NCBI GenBank assembly: GCA_016871275.1 | Contig: VFZG01000026.1 | Location: forward strand, 1-46,757 | Direction: 5' to 3' | From: Acidimicrobiia bacterium | Lineage (GTDB): Bacteria; Acidobacteriota; Vicinamibacteria; Vicinamibacterales; UBA2999 | Length of the DNA: 46,757 nt | Shown: one piece after another, positions 39,240 through 46,757 of the stretch | Layout of the letters: each line of letters opens with the position of its first letter | How positions within the stretch are numbered: position 1 is the stretch's first letter | Translations under genes and position numbers: made by a program | Notes under the pieces: generated by a model | Databases searched by the model: none | Told to the model about the DNA's origin: nothing | The model's input: the letters and a program-made list of their open reading frames with translations, nothing else

Positions 39240-41306
39240 TCAGTGTTCGCGGTGGTCGCCGGGCTTGTGTGGCACGGACAGCGAGCTCACCTCGTTGAGG
39301 TAGCCGCTGCCGACGGCCGGGACCACCTGCCCTCTGCTCTGGGCGTCGGCGATATTACGAGGCTGCAAGGCCGCAGGGTCGTGCGCCGCTGGATGCGGCC
39401 CCGCCGCCGGCGCGCCCTTGGTTGCACCGGGGTAGGCCGCGATCACCTCGGCCATGATCTTCTTGCCGATCTCAATGCCTTCCTCGACGAGGGCCAGCAC
39501 GATCGTCGAGGCGCCGCGCTCCCGCGCCAGCTCTTCAATTCGCTCCTGCGTCTTGCTCCGCATGAACCCGGCAGGCACGCGAAGAATGCGGGCGGCGGCG
39601 TCTGGCGCCCACTCAAAGGTCGAGATCAGCGGGTTCTTCTTGTCGTCGCGGGCCACGAGCCTGGCTTCTCCCGCAGACGGTGACGCGCCCGGCGCGGAGG
39701 CGGACTGGATCTCAAGCGGCGTACCCGTCTCTTCCTCGATGACCTGGCGGGCGAACTCGAGCGTGATGGTGTCGAGCTTCGTCATGCGGGCGCGCTTTTC
39801 GACCCGCGCCTTCACCCGGCGACGCTGATAGGCGTTCTTCATGGTCCAGAGGCCCTTCCTCGCGTCCTCCGACCAGCGGAGCTTCCTGCCGTCGTAGGTG
39901 GTCTCTTCTTCGAGACCGCCCTCGGCCGCCGCAATCTTCTCGATCATCTCCGGCGAGATCACCTCGAAGTCGGTGGCGCCGCAGACGGTGCACTTGACGG
40001 CGCCGCTCTGCGTGGCGGCGACGCCGCACGACTTGCACATCGACACGGGGCCTGACTTCGCCCGCTCCAGCGCGACGGCTTCCGCCAACGCCTTGGTCGC
40101 GGCCGAGGCGCTCTTCGGCATGAACCGGTCCATCGCCTCGTCGATCACCGCGTTGGTGATGACCGAATGCCCTTTTTCCAGGGCGAGGCGCAGGACGCCG
40201 GTGCGGGCAATGCCCTTGACCTGCTCCGGCACGTTCTTCATCCGCGCCTCGGCTTCGGGCGTCCACCGGATGGTCTCTTCGGCGCGCACATCGACCGTCG
40301 GCACTTCGAGGCGCGTGGACAGCAGGACATCGCACGTCGCAGCGCGGAGAATGTTCTCCACGTTGCTTCCCAACGCCGTCTCGTCTTTCGGGCTGTGCAC
40401 GCCGATGCGGCCCAGCACGATCAGGAACGGATTGGTCTTGCGCGCGTGGTCGATGATCTTCTGGAACGGCTTGCCGTCGAGCAGCGTCTTCTTGATCTCG
40501 ACGCCCGCCTCATTCGCCATCCGCTCGGCCACCTCGAGGTGCGACTGATAGATCTGCGCCAGCCCGGTGTCGATGATTTCCTCGTGCAGCTGATTCTGCT
40601 CCTCGAAGCGGAACACCTTTGCCGCCTGTTCGGTGAGGACGTTGACGATGCCGTTGAAGACTGAGTAATGCAGATAGGGATCGTAGACGGCGATCGTCTC
40701 GACCTTCTTGTCGAACGTGCGGGCCAGGTCGATGGCGGTCATGAGCGCGCCGAACGACTGCGGACTGCCATCCACGCCGACCAGGATCGTGTCCCGCTCC
40801 GCCTCGCCCGGCTCGGGCACGTGCTTGACCACCCAGACATCGCGGTCGGATTGGCGCGCGACACGTTCGCAGACCGAGCCAATCACGCTATCGCGGGCGC
40901 GCCCGATTCCCAGCGCGCCGATCACGACCAGGTCGTGCGGTGAGCCGACGATGTCCTTGAGGATCTCGACATGATGCTTCCCGTCCATCATCCGGGCCTC
41001 GAACTCGACGTTCGACTCCCGGCATTGGCGCGACATGCCATCGAGATAGCTGTCGGAGATGAGCTTGAGGCCCATGGTGATGAGGCTGTCGTGAATCTTC
41101 CGCTGGCGCTCGAGCTCCACCTCGTCGATGTACTCCTCTGGCAGCGTGTACTCCATCTGCCTGAAGCGATAGTCGTGCAGCTTGGCCGCATAGACATGGC
41201 AGCCGACCAGCTTCGCCGAGTACGCCTTTCCCATGGCCAGGCTCCACGCGACCGCGCGGTTGGAGTGGTCTGAGTTGTCAACGGGAACGTAGATGCTCTT
41301 GTACAT
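39240..41306 (-). CDS. Tandem universal stress protein with zinc ribbon and three PCP_red-like domains
   Basis: A 688-residue multidomain protein. USP domains occupy about 1-162 and 172-333. The first keeps the ATP-binding G-2x-G-9x-G-S pattern (GALGIGRARDSVIGS); the second is one residue longer (GRIGVHSPKDETALGS). Then come PCP_red-like domain 1 (347-397), a zinc ribbon (C424, C427, C439, C442), domain 2 (477-525) and domain 3 (564-625), each starting with W-x-x-[DE]-A. The C-terminus is Pro/Ala/His-rich. The function is unknown. The same helical domain is found in the two genes further down the unit. It sits 18 bp after the diheme cytochrome gene. Confidence 0.85.
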   Translation of the reverse strand: MYKSIYVPVDNSDHSNRAVAWSLAMGKAYSAKLVGCHVYAAKLHDYRFRQMEYTLPEEYIDEVELERQRKIHDSLITMGLKLISDSYLDGMSRQCRESNVEFEARMMDGKHHVEILKDIVGSPHDLVVIGALGIGRARDSVIGSVCERVARQSDRDVWVVKHVPEPGEAERDTILVGVDGSPQSFGALMTAIDLARTFDKKVETIAVYDPYLHYSVFNGIVNVLTEQAAKVFRFEEQNQLHEEIIDTGLAQIYQSHLEVAERMANEAGVEIKKTLLDGKPFQKIIDHARKTNPFLIVLGRIGVHSPKDETALGSNVENILRAATCDVLLSTRLEVPTVDVRAEETIRWTPEAEARMKNVPEQVKGIARTGVLRLALEKGHSVITNAVIDEAMDRFMPKSASAATKALAEAVALERAKSGPVSMCKSCGVAATQSGAVKCTVCGATDFEVISPEMIEKIAAAEGGLEEETTYDGRKLRWSEDARKGLWTMKNAYQRRRVKARVEKRARMTKLDTITLEFARQVIEEETGTPLEIQSASAPGASPSAGEARLVARDDKKNPLISTFEWAPDAAARILRVPAGFMRSKTQERIEELARERGASTIVLALVEEGIEIGKKIMAEVIAAYPGATKGAPAAGPHPAAHDPAALQPRNIADAQSRGQVVPAVGSGYLNEVSSLSVPHKPGDHREH

Positions 41307-41324
41307 AGATCCTCCGAATAACCC

Positions 41325-43037
41325 TCAGGCTCGAGTGGCAGCCGGGTGGCTTCCGCCTTCGCGCCCCTGTCGCTCAGCCGCGCTCCGGCGAGACCACCGC
41401 ACCCAGCCGATCACGGCCAGCTCAATGACGAGAAGGAACAGAGCCGTCCTCACCATGGGACCGACGGCCGAGGGGACGACTTCCGGCTCGACGTAGACCG
41501 AGTACCAGGCCGTGAGACCTCGGCTGTTGCCACGCTCGCGCGAGAATCCGTCCCAGACCGAGAAGGCGACCGGCAGGAACCCACCGGGTACGAACGCGAC
41601 ACCCGAGCTGGCGCGGAGAGGCCGCTTGAAGATGACCGACCATTCTCCCTGGTCGTAGCTTGCGACCCCGGTGACGTCTCCAGTGTCGTTCGGTACGACG
41701 TCGGCGCTTCCCCGGCCCGTGAACTGAAGGGGATCGGGGCGGGCCAAATCGAAGAACCAGAGATCCACGGAGTTCTGCGCGTCGCCAAAGATGAAGTACG
41801 GCTTGCGGGCGCCCGTCGGCGCCTGCGTGGGAATCTGGATCGCCACGGCGTCGTTGAACTCGGATGGCGGAGCTTCGGCTGCTGCCCCGGCCGGGTCCGC
41901 AAACGGATCTGCGGGGTCGGCCGCGGGTGCGGCGGCCGGTTTCGCCGCTTCCACTTCCTCCTCCAGAGGCACAGGCAGCGTCGGATCGGCCTTCCCCGTC
42001 CTGTCAGCTCTGCTGTCGTGCCATCGGACGAGCAGGGCGATCGACTCGGCATCGTAAATGGCCTGCACGGTCACGGAGGTGGCGGCAGGATTGAACTGGC
42101 GCCCGGGCTCCATGATCTGTCCGACGATCGGAAAGCGCGCTACAGGGGCGGACGCAAAGACCTCGGCGCCCTTTGCCAGATCGATCGGATCCAGAGCGTG
42201 CTTGGCGACGACAAGGTTGGTATAGGCGGGCACCTCGCTCCCGGACAGCGAGGCGATGAAATCCGTGATCGCCCATCGCTGCTCGGCCGGCAAAGCGTCG
42301 GCGAACGAGGGCATCGGCGTGCCATTGAGCCCCGTCGTCATGGTCCTGAAGATATCCTGGCGGGTTGGACCTCCCCTGAAGGTCCAGGGCTGCGTGAGGT
42401 CCGCCGCGCGTATCGGGTAGCCCAGGTCGTCCAGCAGGGTTGAGGCCGAGGGTCCGTCGCCCCGGCCGAGCGCGCCGTGACACTTCAGACAGCCGTTCTC
42501 CTCGTAGAGCTTCTTGCCGAGCGCGATGGTCTCGCTCGTGGACGCCGGCGCGGCCGGAAACTCCAGGGGCTTTGGGACACTCTCGGCGACCGAGAAATCT
42601 GGCGAGAAGGTCTTCGTGTAGTAGGCGAGATTCGAGACGTCCTGGTCGGACAGGTTCGGCCAGGCAGGCATTGACGTGTAGGGCATGCCGCGCCTGATGA
42701 TGTTGACGAGATCCTGATGCGTCGGGAGTGCTCCGCTGGGAGTCGTCCGAATCTTGAACTTGCCGGTCGTGAAGTCGCGGGGCCTGGGGAGCAGGTGCAG
42801 GGTGGCATCGCCGGCTCCGTCTCCCTTCTCGCCGTGGCACTGTACGCAGTACTTCGCGTAGAGCACCTTGCCAGACTCGCGCTGCGCCTCGGTGCCGAGG
42901 TCAGGCTGCGCTTCGACGTCGCTCAGCGCGAGCGCGCGCAGCTGCGCTTCCATCGGGCCGGACGGGGCGCCACACAACACGGCGATCACGACTGCGAGAT
43001 ATCCAAGCGCGCTGAGACCGATGAGACGGGAGGTCAT
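41325..43037 (-). CDS. Diheme cytochrome c fused to an ethylbenzene-dehydrogenase-type heme-binding domain
   Basis: A 570-residue exported protein. After a signal or anchor (about 5-24) are two cytochrome c domains with C64-VQ-C67-H68 and C183-LK-C186-H187. Residues about 265-520 resemble the EB_dh fold (gamma subunits of ethylbenzene and DMS dehydrogenase, which bind heme b), recognised by IYDAESIALLVRWHD and FIFGDAQNSVDLWFFD. An Ala/Pro/Glu-rich insert (about 358-392) interrupts it. A C-terminal helix (526-548) anchors it in the membrane. It would be an electron-transfer protein with three hemes beside the bd-like protein. Overlaps the upstream cytochrome gene by 4 bp. Confidence 0.87.
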   Translation of the reverse strand: MTSRLIGLSALGYLAVVIAVLCGAPSGPMEAQLRALALSDVEAQPDLGTEAQRESGKVLYAKYCVQCHGEKGDGAGDATLHLLPRPRDFTTGKFKIRTTPSGALPTHQDLVNIIRRGMPYTSMPAWPNLSDQDVSNLAYYTKTFSPDFSVAESVPKPLEFPAAPASTSETIALGKKLYEENGCLKCHGALGRGDGPSASTLLDDLGYPIRAADLTQPWTFRGGPTRQDIFRTMTTGLNGTPMPSFADALPAEQRWAITDFIASLSGSEVPAYTNLVVAKHALDPIDLAKGAEVFASAPVARFPIVGQIMEPGRQFNPAATSVTVQAIYDAESIALLVRWHDSRADRTGKADPTLPVPLEEEVEAAKPAAAPAADPADPFADPAGAAAEAPPSEFNDAVAIQIPTQAPTGARKPYFIFGDAQNSVDLWFFDLARPDPLQFTGRGSADVVPNDTGDVTGVASYDQGEWSVIFKRPLRASSGVAFVPGGFLPVAFSVWDGFSRERGNSRGLTAWYSVYVEPEVVPSAVGPMVRTALFLLVIELAVIGWVRWSRRSAAERQGREGGSHPAATRA

Positions 43038-43852
43038 TGCGTATGGACCTCCTCCCTGGCGCGAGGTTTCTGGCCGGTGAACTCATAGAGAAACAGGATC
43101 GTGTCCCAGATCTCCTCTTCCGTCAGGAACTTCTCCCAGGCCGGCATGGCGGTGTCCCAGGGCGCGGCTTCTTCGGGAAGCCCGGGGCCGCCCTTGGAAA
43201 TCCGCCAGAAGAGATAGGTATCGCGCAAGATCGAGATCGCCCCCTGATCGGCGAAGTTGGTCGGGATCGGGTCGAGCCCATGGACGAACATGCCGTTGGC
43301 GGTCATGTTGTCGCCATGGCAGAAGACGCAATTCTGATAGTAGACCCGGCGGCCGTTCTCGACGTGCTTGCGGAACTCCTCCGGATGCGACACCGCAAGT
43401 TCCAGGAAAGGGTTCTCTCCGGCGTCGAGATCGATCTTCTTGTCGTGGACGGTGATCTCGGTCGGCGATGCGGGATGGACCGTCCGCGGAAACAGAGGAG
43501 GCTCCAGGGGCACGTTCATCTGGACGTAGACATTCGCGGCGGCGAGCGCCGGGATGGCAACGACCGTGGCGCCGAGGAGCGCGGTGTACCGCTTGTCGGT
43601 CATGAACCGGATCAGGGGGCCGGAGATTTCTTCGCGCCGCTGTTCGCTCGAGGACACGTACGCCAGAATCGCAATCGAGACGATGCCCATGTAGAGCGAG
43701 ACGACAGAGGCGGGAATCGGCGCGCTGAAGCCAAATCGGAAGATGACGTACAGTCCCACCCACCACGCGCCCGCCCACACGAGCAGGTTCGCGCGACGGA
43801 AGCGAAGGAACGTAAATACGGCGGCGACGGCGAGGACGACCGGAATGTTCAT
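43034..43852 (-). CDS. Membrane-anchored monoheme cytochrome c
   Basis: A 272-residue protein. The first 110 residues hold about four transmembrane helices (starting IPVVLAVAAVFTFL). The C-terminal half is a cytochrome c domain with C175-VF-C178-H179 and a candidate axial Met in DTAMPAWEKF. A helical membrane anchor of this size on a small cytochrome c is uncommon. It could be a subunit of the bd-like complex rather than a free carrier (inference). 4-bp overlaps with both neighbours. Confidence 0.85.
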   Translation of the reverse strand: MNIPVVLAVAAVFTFLRFRRANLLVWAGAWWVGLYVIFRFGFSAPIPASVVSLYMGIVSIAILAYVSSSEQRREEISGPLIRFMTDKRYTALLGATVVAIPALAAANVYVQMNVPLEPPLFPRTVHPASPTEITVHDKKIDLDAGENPFLELAVSHPEEFRKHVENGRRVYYQNCVFCHGDNMTANGMFVHGLDPIPTNFADQGAISILRDTYLFWRISKGGPGLPEEAAPWDTAMPAWEKFLTEEEIWDTILFLYEFTGQKPRAREEVHTQ

Positions 43853-44421
43853 CGGGTCACCGGGGCTTGCGCCGGCGTGGTGTTGGTGGGCGTGGCGTTG
43901 GTCGGCGCGCCGCCCGGGGCCGCTGGCGCTCCGCCCGGGGGCGTGTAGTAGGCGTGACTCGTTTGGAGTGTGACCGTCGGCGTGCCGCCAAGCGTCTGGA
44001 GGAACGCGATCACGCAGAGGATTTCCTGATCGGTGAGGCCGATCGGCGGTTTGTTGATGACCGGCATTCCCGGATTGAATCCCGCCACGATGAAGCTGTC
44101 AGGCGCGTACAACGATTTCGCGAAGTACTCGATCTCGCTCATGCCCGGAATGCGCGTCGACGCGCGCGTGGCGACCCCCTCGAGGTCGGGGAACCGCAGG
44201 GCCCCGCTCTTGCCGATCGTGTGGCAGGTCATGCAGAGGCCCTTGCCCACCATGAGCTCGCCGCCGACCTTGACCATGTCGGCGGTGGTCATATCGGCTC
44301 GGAGCACGGTCTCCGTCGGAGGCTGCACTTCCCGCTGCGGCACCAACTGCCCGACATACCCATAGAAGGCAGTCGTCACCAGGACGAGGCCCGCGATCCT
44401 GACCGAGTGTGGGATCGTCAC
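43849..44421 (-). CDS. N-terminally anchored monoheme cytochrome c
   Basis: A 190-residue protein with an uncleaved-looking helix (about 8-24), heme motif C63-MT-C66-H67 and a candidate axial Met in NPGMPVINKPP. The C-terminus (about 155-190) is a Pro/Ala/Thr-rich flexible tail. The GTG start at 44421 overlaps the CydA-like gene stop. Likely an electron-transfer partner of the CydA-like protein. Confidence 0.87.
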   Translation of the reverse strand: MTIPHSVRIAGLVLVTTAFYGYVGQLVPQREVQPPTETVLRADMTTADMVKVGGELMVGKGLCMTCHTIGKSGALRFPDLEGVATRASTRIPGMSEIEYFAKSLYAPDSFIVAGFNPGMPVINKPPIGLTDQEILCVIAFLQTLGGTPTVTLQTSHAYYTPPGGAPAAPGGAPTNATPTNTTPAQAPVTR

Positions 44422-46283
44422 GACGACCTCTCGTGCGGGTGGGACGACCGCTGGTCGAAATCAGGCAGATCGTGCAGGCTCGCGAGCCAGAACACGAAGC
44501 CGATCAGGAGGAAGAACGCCAACACGGTCACCGACACCACCTGTGTCGCGAAACCGAGAGTGGGCGTGAACGCGTCGGGCGAGGTGTCGCGAATGACGCC
44601 GTAGACATGCCAGTGCTGGCGCAGACCCGACCGCACGTAGCCCATCAGCCCCATGAGCCAGGTGAAGGTCACCGCGATGAAGATCAGGACGTACTGCGAG
44701 ATGGCCGGCATATGCCCCCAGCGCACGTCGGCCGTCATCTTGGGGCGGCGGTACAGGAAATAGTCGATCGCCGTGATCGCCACCATCGCGAACAGCACCG
44801 CGCTGACCTGCGGCACCGAGAGGCCGATCCGCACGCTCGCCTCGACGAAGTAGCCGTAGACGCCGAGGAAGATCACGAAAATCGCGGCGGACGCGAAGAT
44901 CAGCAGCTGCGCGGTATGGCCGGTCTTGGCCCAGGCGACCGTCGCGGTCTTGCCGGTGCGGCGATACAGGAGGAAGCTCATGTAGGTCGTCAGGATCAGG
45001 ATGTTGACCGCGGTGTTCTTGGCGGACATCACACCCAGGAAGCCGAGAATCGGGTGGGATGATCCCCCCATGGACCGGATTTCAGCAACGGTCGCGATGA
45101 TCGAGCGCGGCGTGGCCCAGACCATGAAACAAATCGCGATCGCGATCAGCAGGTACTTGACGAACTTCTGAACCGGCTGCGCCCCCTTCACCCGTCCCAT
45201 CCCCAGCCACAGGTAGTAGTTGGCGCCGAGAAACAGGTTCCCGATCAGGACGGCCTGGATGATGAAGAGCCAGGAGAACGCGCCGCCCATCATCGTGAGG
45301 CCGAGTGTCTGTGAATACGCGTAGATCTCCTTGGCAAGCCAGTAACCGGCGAACGGCAGCGGGAGAAACGCGATGATGGCGACGAAGTTGCCGATGTATC
45401 CCATCCAGTCGTAGTGGGCGCGCTCCTCGTCGGTGGTCGCCTGCAGGAACTTGAAGGCCGCGTACGCGGCCGCCACCGACCCGCCGAACGCGACATTCGC
45501 GATCACCCGATGGACGTTGATGGGCATCCAGGTGAAGTTATAGATCGCCTCCCAGACGGAGATCAGCGCCCCCGCGTCGGAGATCCCGTTCGGCGACATC
45601 ATGAACGTCAGCCAGGCATTGGCGATGAACATGATCGCGGTGCCGACGATGTTGAGGCCGATCCCGAGCGCGAGATGAACGAGCGGGTGGAACTTCCCCC
45701 AGCCGTAATAGTAGGTGTAGAGGAAGAAGGCCTCCGCAAAGAAGAGCCCGACGTAGGGAAGAAAGGTCGGGGAGAACACGCTCATCATGTAGTTCGTGAA
45801 CTTCGGATACAGGATGATGAGCATGAACGTCAACGCGGCGCCGAAGGTCGCGGTGAGCGAGAACGACACCGACAGCAGCTTCGTGAACTCATAGGCCAGC
45901 CGGTCGTATCGCTTATCACCGGTCTTGTAGCCGATCGCCTCGATCAGCACCGCGAAGATCGGAACGGCGAGGACGAACGCCGCAAACAGGAGGTGGAGCT
46001 GCGCGACCGCCCAAATCGCCACCCGGCTTCCGACGACGGGAAAGGCCCGGTACTCCGCCTCGACGTACGGCGTGGCCCGAGCGGTCGCTTCCGCTGCCGT
46101 TCTCTCCGCTTCCAGTCCTGCCGCGCGCGGAGTCGTGTCGACGACCGCGGCCGGAGCCCGGTACGGCTGCGTGTACTCGCGATTGGTCAGGAACGTCGCG
46201 ATCACCAACACGGCGCCGAACATCACCAGGCCGGTGACCGGACCGAGCACGAACAGCAGTTTGCGGTTCGAGAGACCGTTCAT
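44418..46283 (-). CDS. Cytochrome bd-superfamily CydA-like membrane protein
   Basis: A 621-residue protein with about 14 helices. An N-terminal helix and periplasmic segment precede the CydA core. Core matches to E. coli CydA: H97 (AVAQLHLLFAAF; heme ligand H19), E184 (FFAEAFFLYTYYYGWGKF; E107), H258 (NVHRVIANVAFGGS; H186). The E99 position is not acidic. Near the C-terminus GLRQHWHVYGVIRDTSP resembles the GRQPW...R(T) segment with Pro replaced by His. No CydB is adjacent; three cytochrome c genes are. It therefore looks like the divergent, cytochrome-c-associated part of the bd superfamily rather than a normal quinol bd oxidase. Oxygen reduction is plausible but unproven. ATG 46283 chosen. 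Confidence 0.82.
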   Translation of the reverse strand: MNGLSNRKLLFVLGPVTGLVMFGAVLVIATFLTNREYTQPYRAPAAVVDTTPRAAGLEAERTAAEATARATPYVEAEYRAFPVVGSRVAIWAVAQLHLLFAAFVLAVPIFAVLIEAIGYKTGDKRYDRLAYEFTKLLSVSFSLTATFGAALTFMLIILYPKFTNYMMSVFSPTFLPYVGLFFAEAFFLYTYYYGWGKFHPLVHLALGIGLNIVGTAIMFIANAWLTFMMSPNGISDAGALISVWEAIYNFTWMPINVHRVIANVAFGGSVAAAYAAFKFLQATTDEERAHYDWMGYIGNFVAIIAFLPLPFAGYWLAKEIYAYSQTLGLTMMGGAFSWLFIIQAVLIGNLFLGANYYLWLGMGRVKGAQPVQKFVKYLLIAIAICFMVWATPRSIIATVAEIRSMGGSSHPILGFLGVMSAKNTAVNILILTTYMSFLLYRRTGKTATVAWAKTGHTAQLLIFASAAIFVIFLGVYGYFVEASVRIGLSVPQVSAVLFAMVAITAIDYFLYRRPKMTADVRWGHMPAISQYVLIFIAVTFTWLMGLMGYVRSGLRQHWHVYGVIRDTSPDAFTPTLGFATQVVSVTVLAFFLLIGFVFWLASLHDLPDFDQRSSHPHERSS

Positions 46284-46296
46284 CCTGCCGCCTCCA

Positions 46297-46757
46297 TCAG
46301 CGGTTGCCCGCCGGCTTCTCCGCCGGAGTGGCAGCGGCGACGGGCGCACTCGCGGCCCGTGCCTGCCGATCGCGCTGGAGCCCGCGCACATGGGCGACGA
46401 TGGCCCAGCGGTCCGCGGGAGGAATCGGCCACTTGTAGCCCGACATCAGTCCTGACCCGTTCGTGATCACGTCGAAAATCTGCCCGTCCGTGTACTTCAG
46501 GACTTTCTCCTGGTGGAAAGTGGCCGTGGGGACGTTGCCGCGCTGGAACAAGATGCCTCTGCCATCGCCCCGAGCGTCGTGGCACGGCTGGCAGTAGATG
46601 GCGTATCGCTGCCGGCCGCGTTCGAGCACCCGGTCGTCAACCGCCACGGGACTCGCCGCGACGAACTGCCCGTCCGCGCCTTTGCCGGTGAAAAAGGCGG
46701 TGTCCTCTTTCAGCCCGCCGATGGCGACCGTTCCCGCAATGGGCTGGCGCATCGACG
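46297..46757 (-). CDS. ActE-like monoheme cytochrome c (5' end beyond the window)
   Basis: At least 153 residues, open to the window edge; the apparent Met at 46752 aligns inside the conserved RPPxEGTVA-type segment of ActE (here RQPIAGTVA), so the start is outside. The heme motif CQPCH is at 46593-46579, followed by RGDGRG, VITNGSGLMSGYKWPIPPADRWAIVAHVRGLQ, all typical of ActE and related cytochromes. It would carry electrons in ACIII. It precedes the CydA-like gene by 13 bp on the same strand, apart from actCD-actF. Confidence 0.85.
   Translation of the reverse strand, partial: SMRQPIAGTVAIGGLKEDTAFFTGKGADGQFVAASPVAVDDRVLERGRQRYAIYCQPCHDARGDGRGILFQRGNVPTATFHQEKVLKYTDGQIFDVITNGSGLMSGYKWPIPPADRWAIVAHVRGLQRDRQARAASAPVAAATPAEKPAGNR

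Overview
The window is a high-GC bacterial chromosome segment that begins inside dnaA and runs through dnaN, gyrB and gyrA. It most resembles Acidobacteriota, probably the Vicinamibacteria lineage. This placement rests on base composition, the lipoprotein and YtcJ-type amidohydrolase content, and an Alternative Complex III (ACIII) with a linked cytochrome c oxidase; it is inference, because no rRNA gene is present. The stretch between dnaA and dnaN (475-706) is AT-rich, carries DnaA-box-like sites and a perfect inverted repeat, and is the best oriC candidate. recF does not lie between dnaN and gyrB.

Region 1 (1-27.2 kb) is mostly housekeeping: replication genes; a gyrA-coupled lipoprotein; a minus-strand unit glmU-glmS-pcrA; rsmI; a DUF885 peptidase-like gene; an FmdB-type zinc ribbon; galU; serS; tRNA-Ser(UGA); a lipoprotein FKBP; a TrmA/RlmD-family methyltransferase; an O-antigen-ligase-like protein; a crotonase; a NUDIX hydrolase; and a minus-strand trio of amidohydrolase, zinc-ribbon protein and thioredoxin-fold protein. 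Two things stand out. (i) The thioredoxin-fold gene (24299-24958) has an in-frame TGA exactly where the first cysteine of its CPHC redox motif should be. A bacterial-SECIS-like hairpin with a GGUC apical loop follows 17 nt later, so it is very likely a selenoprotein (UPHC) that ordinary gene calling would split in two. (ii) At least six intergenic gaps are largely filled by degenerate tandem arrays of period 7 or 8 bp, each with its own unit; none was seen in region 2.

Region 2 (27.3-46.8 kb) is a respiratory island of two converging units. The plus-strand unit is an actC-actD fusion, actF, a cupredoxin, and an A1-like heme-copper oxidase (coxA, coxC, coxD, two small membrane genes, coxB). 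The minus-strand unit enters from the right edge as ActE-like cytochrome c (partial), a cytochrome bd-superfamily CydA-like protein, a monoheme cytochrome c, a membrane cytochrome c, and a diheme cytochrome c fused to an ethylbenzene-dehydrogenase-type heme domain. It continues with a double universal-stress protein carrying three PCP_red-like domains, a GNAT protein, an Mrp/NBP35 ATPase, a small zinc-ribbon/PCP_red protein, and a NirJ/AhbD-like radical SAM/SPASM enzyme that also ends in PCP_red.

A reasonable reading is that ACIII oxidises quinol and feeds cytochrome c or cupredoxin to the heme-copper oxidase. The bd-like protein with its cytochromes c would be a second, unusual terminal module, and the Mrp, PCP_red and radical SAM proteins may assemble or modify its cofactors. 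That last link is inferred from gene order and the shared domain only. ActA and ActB are not in the window.
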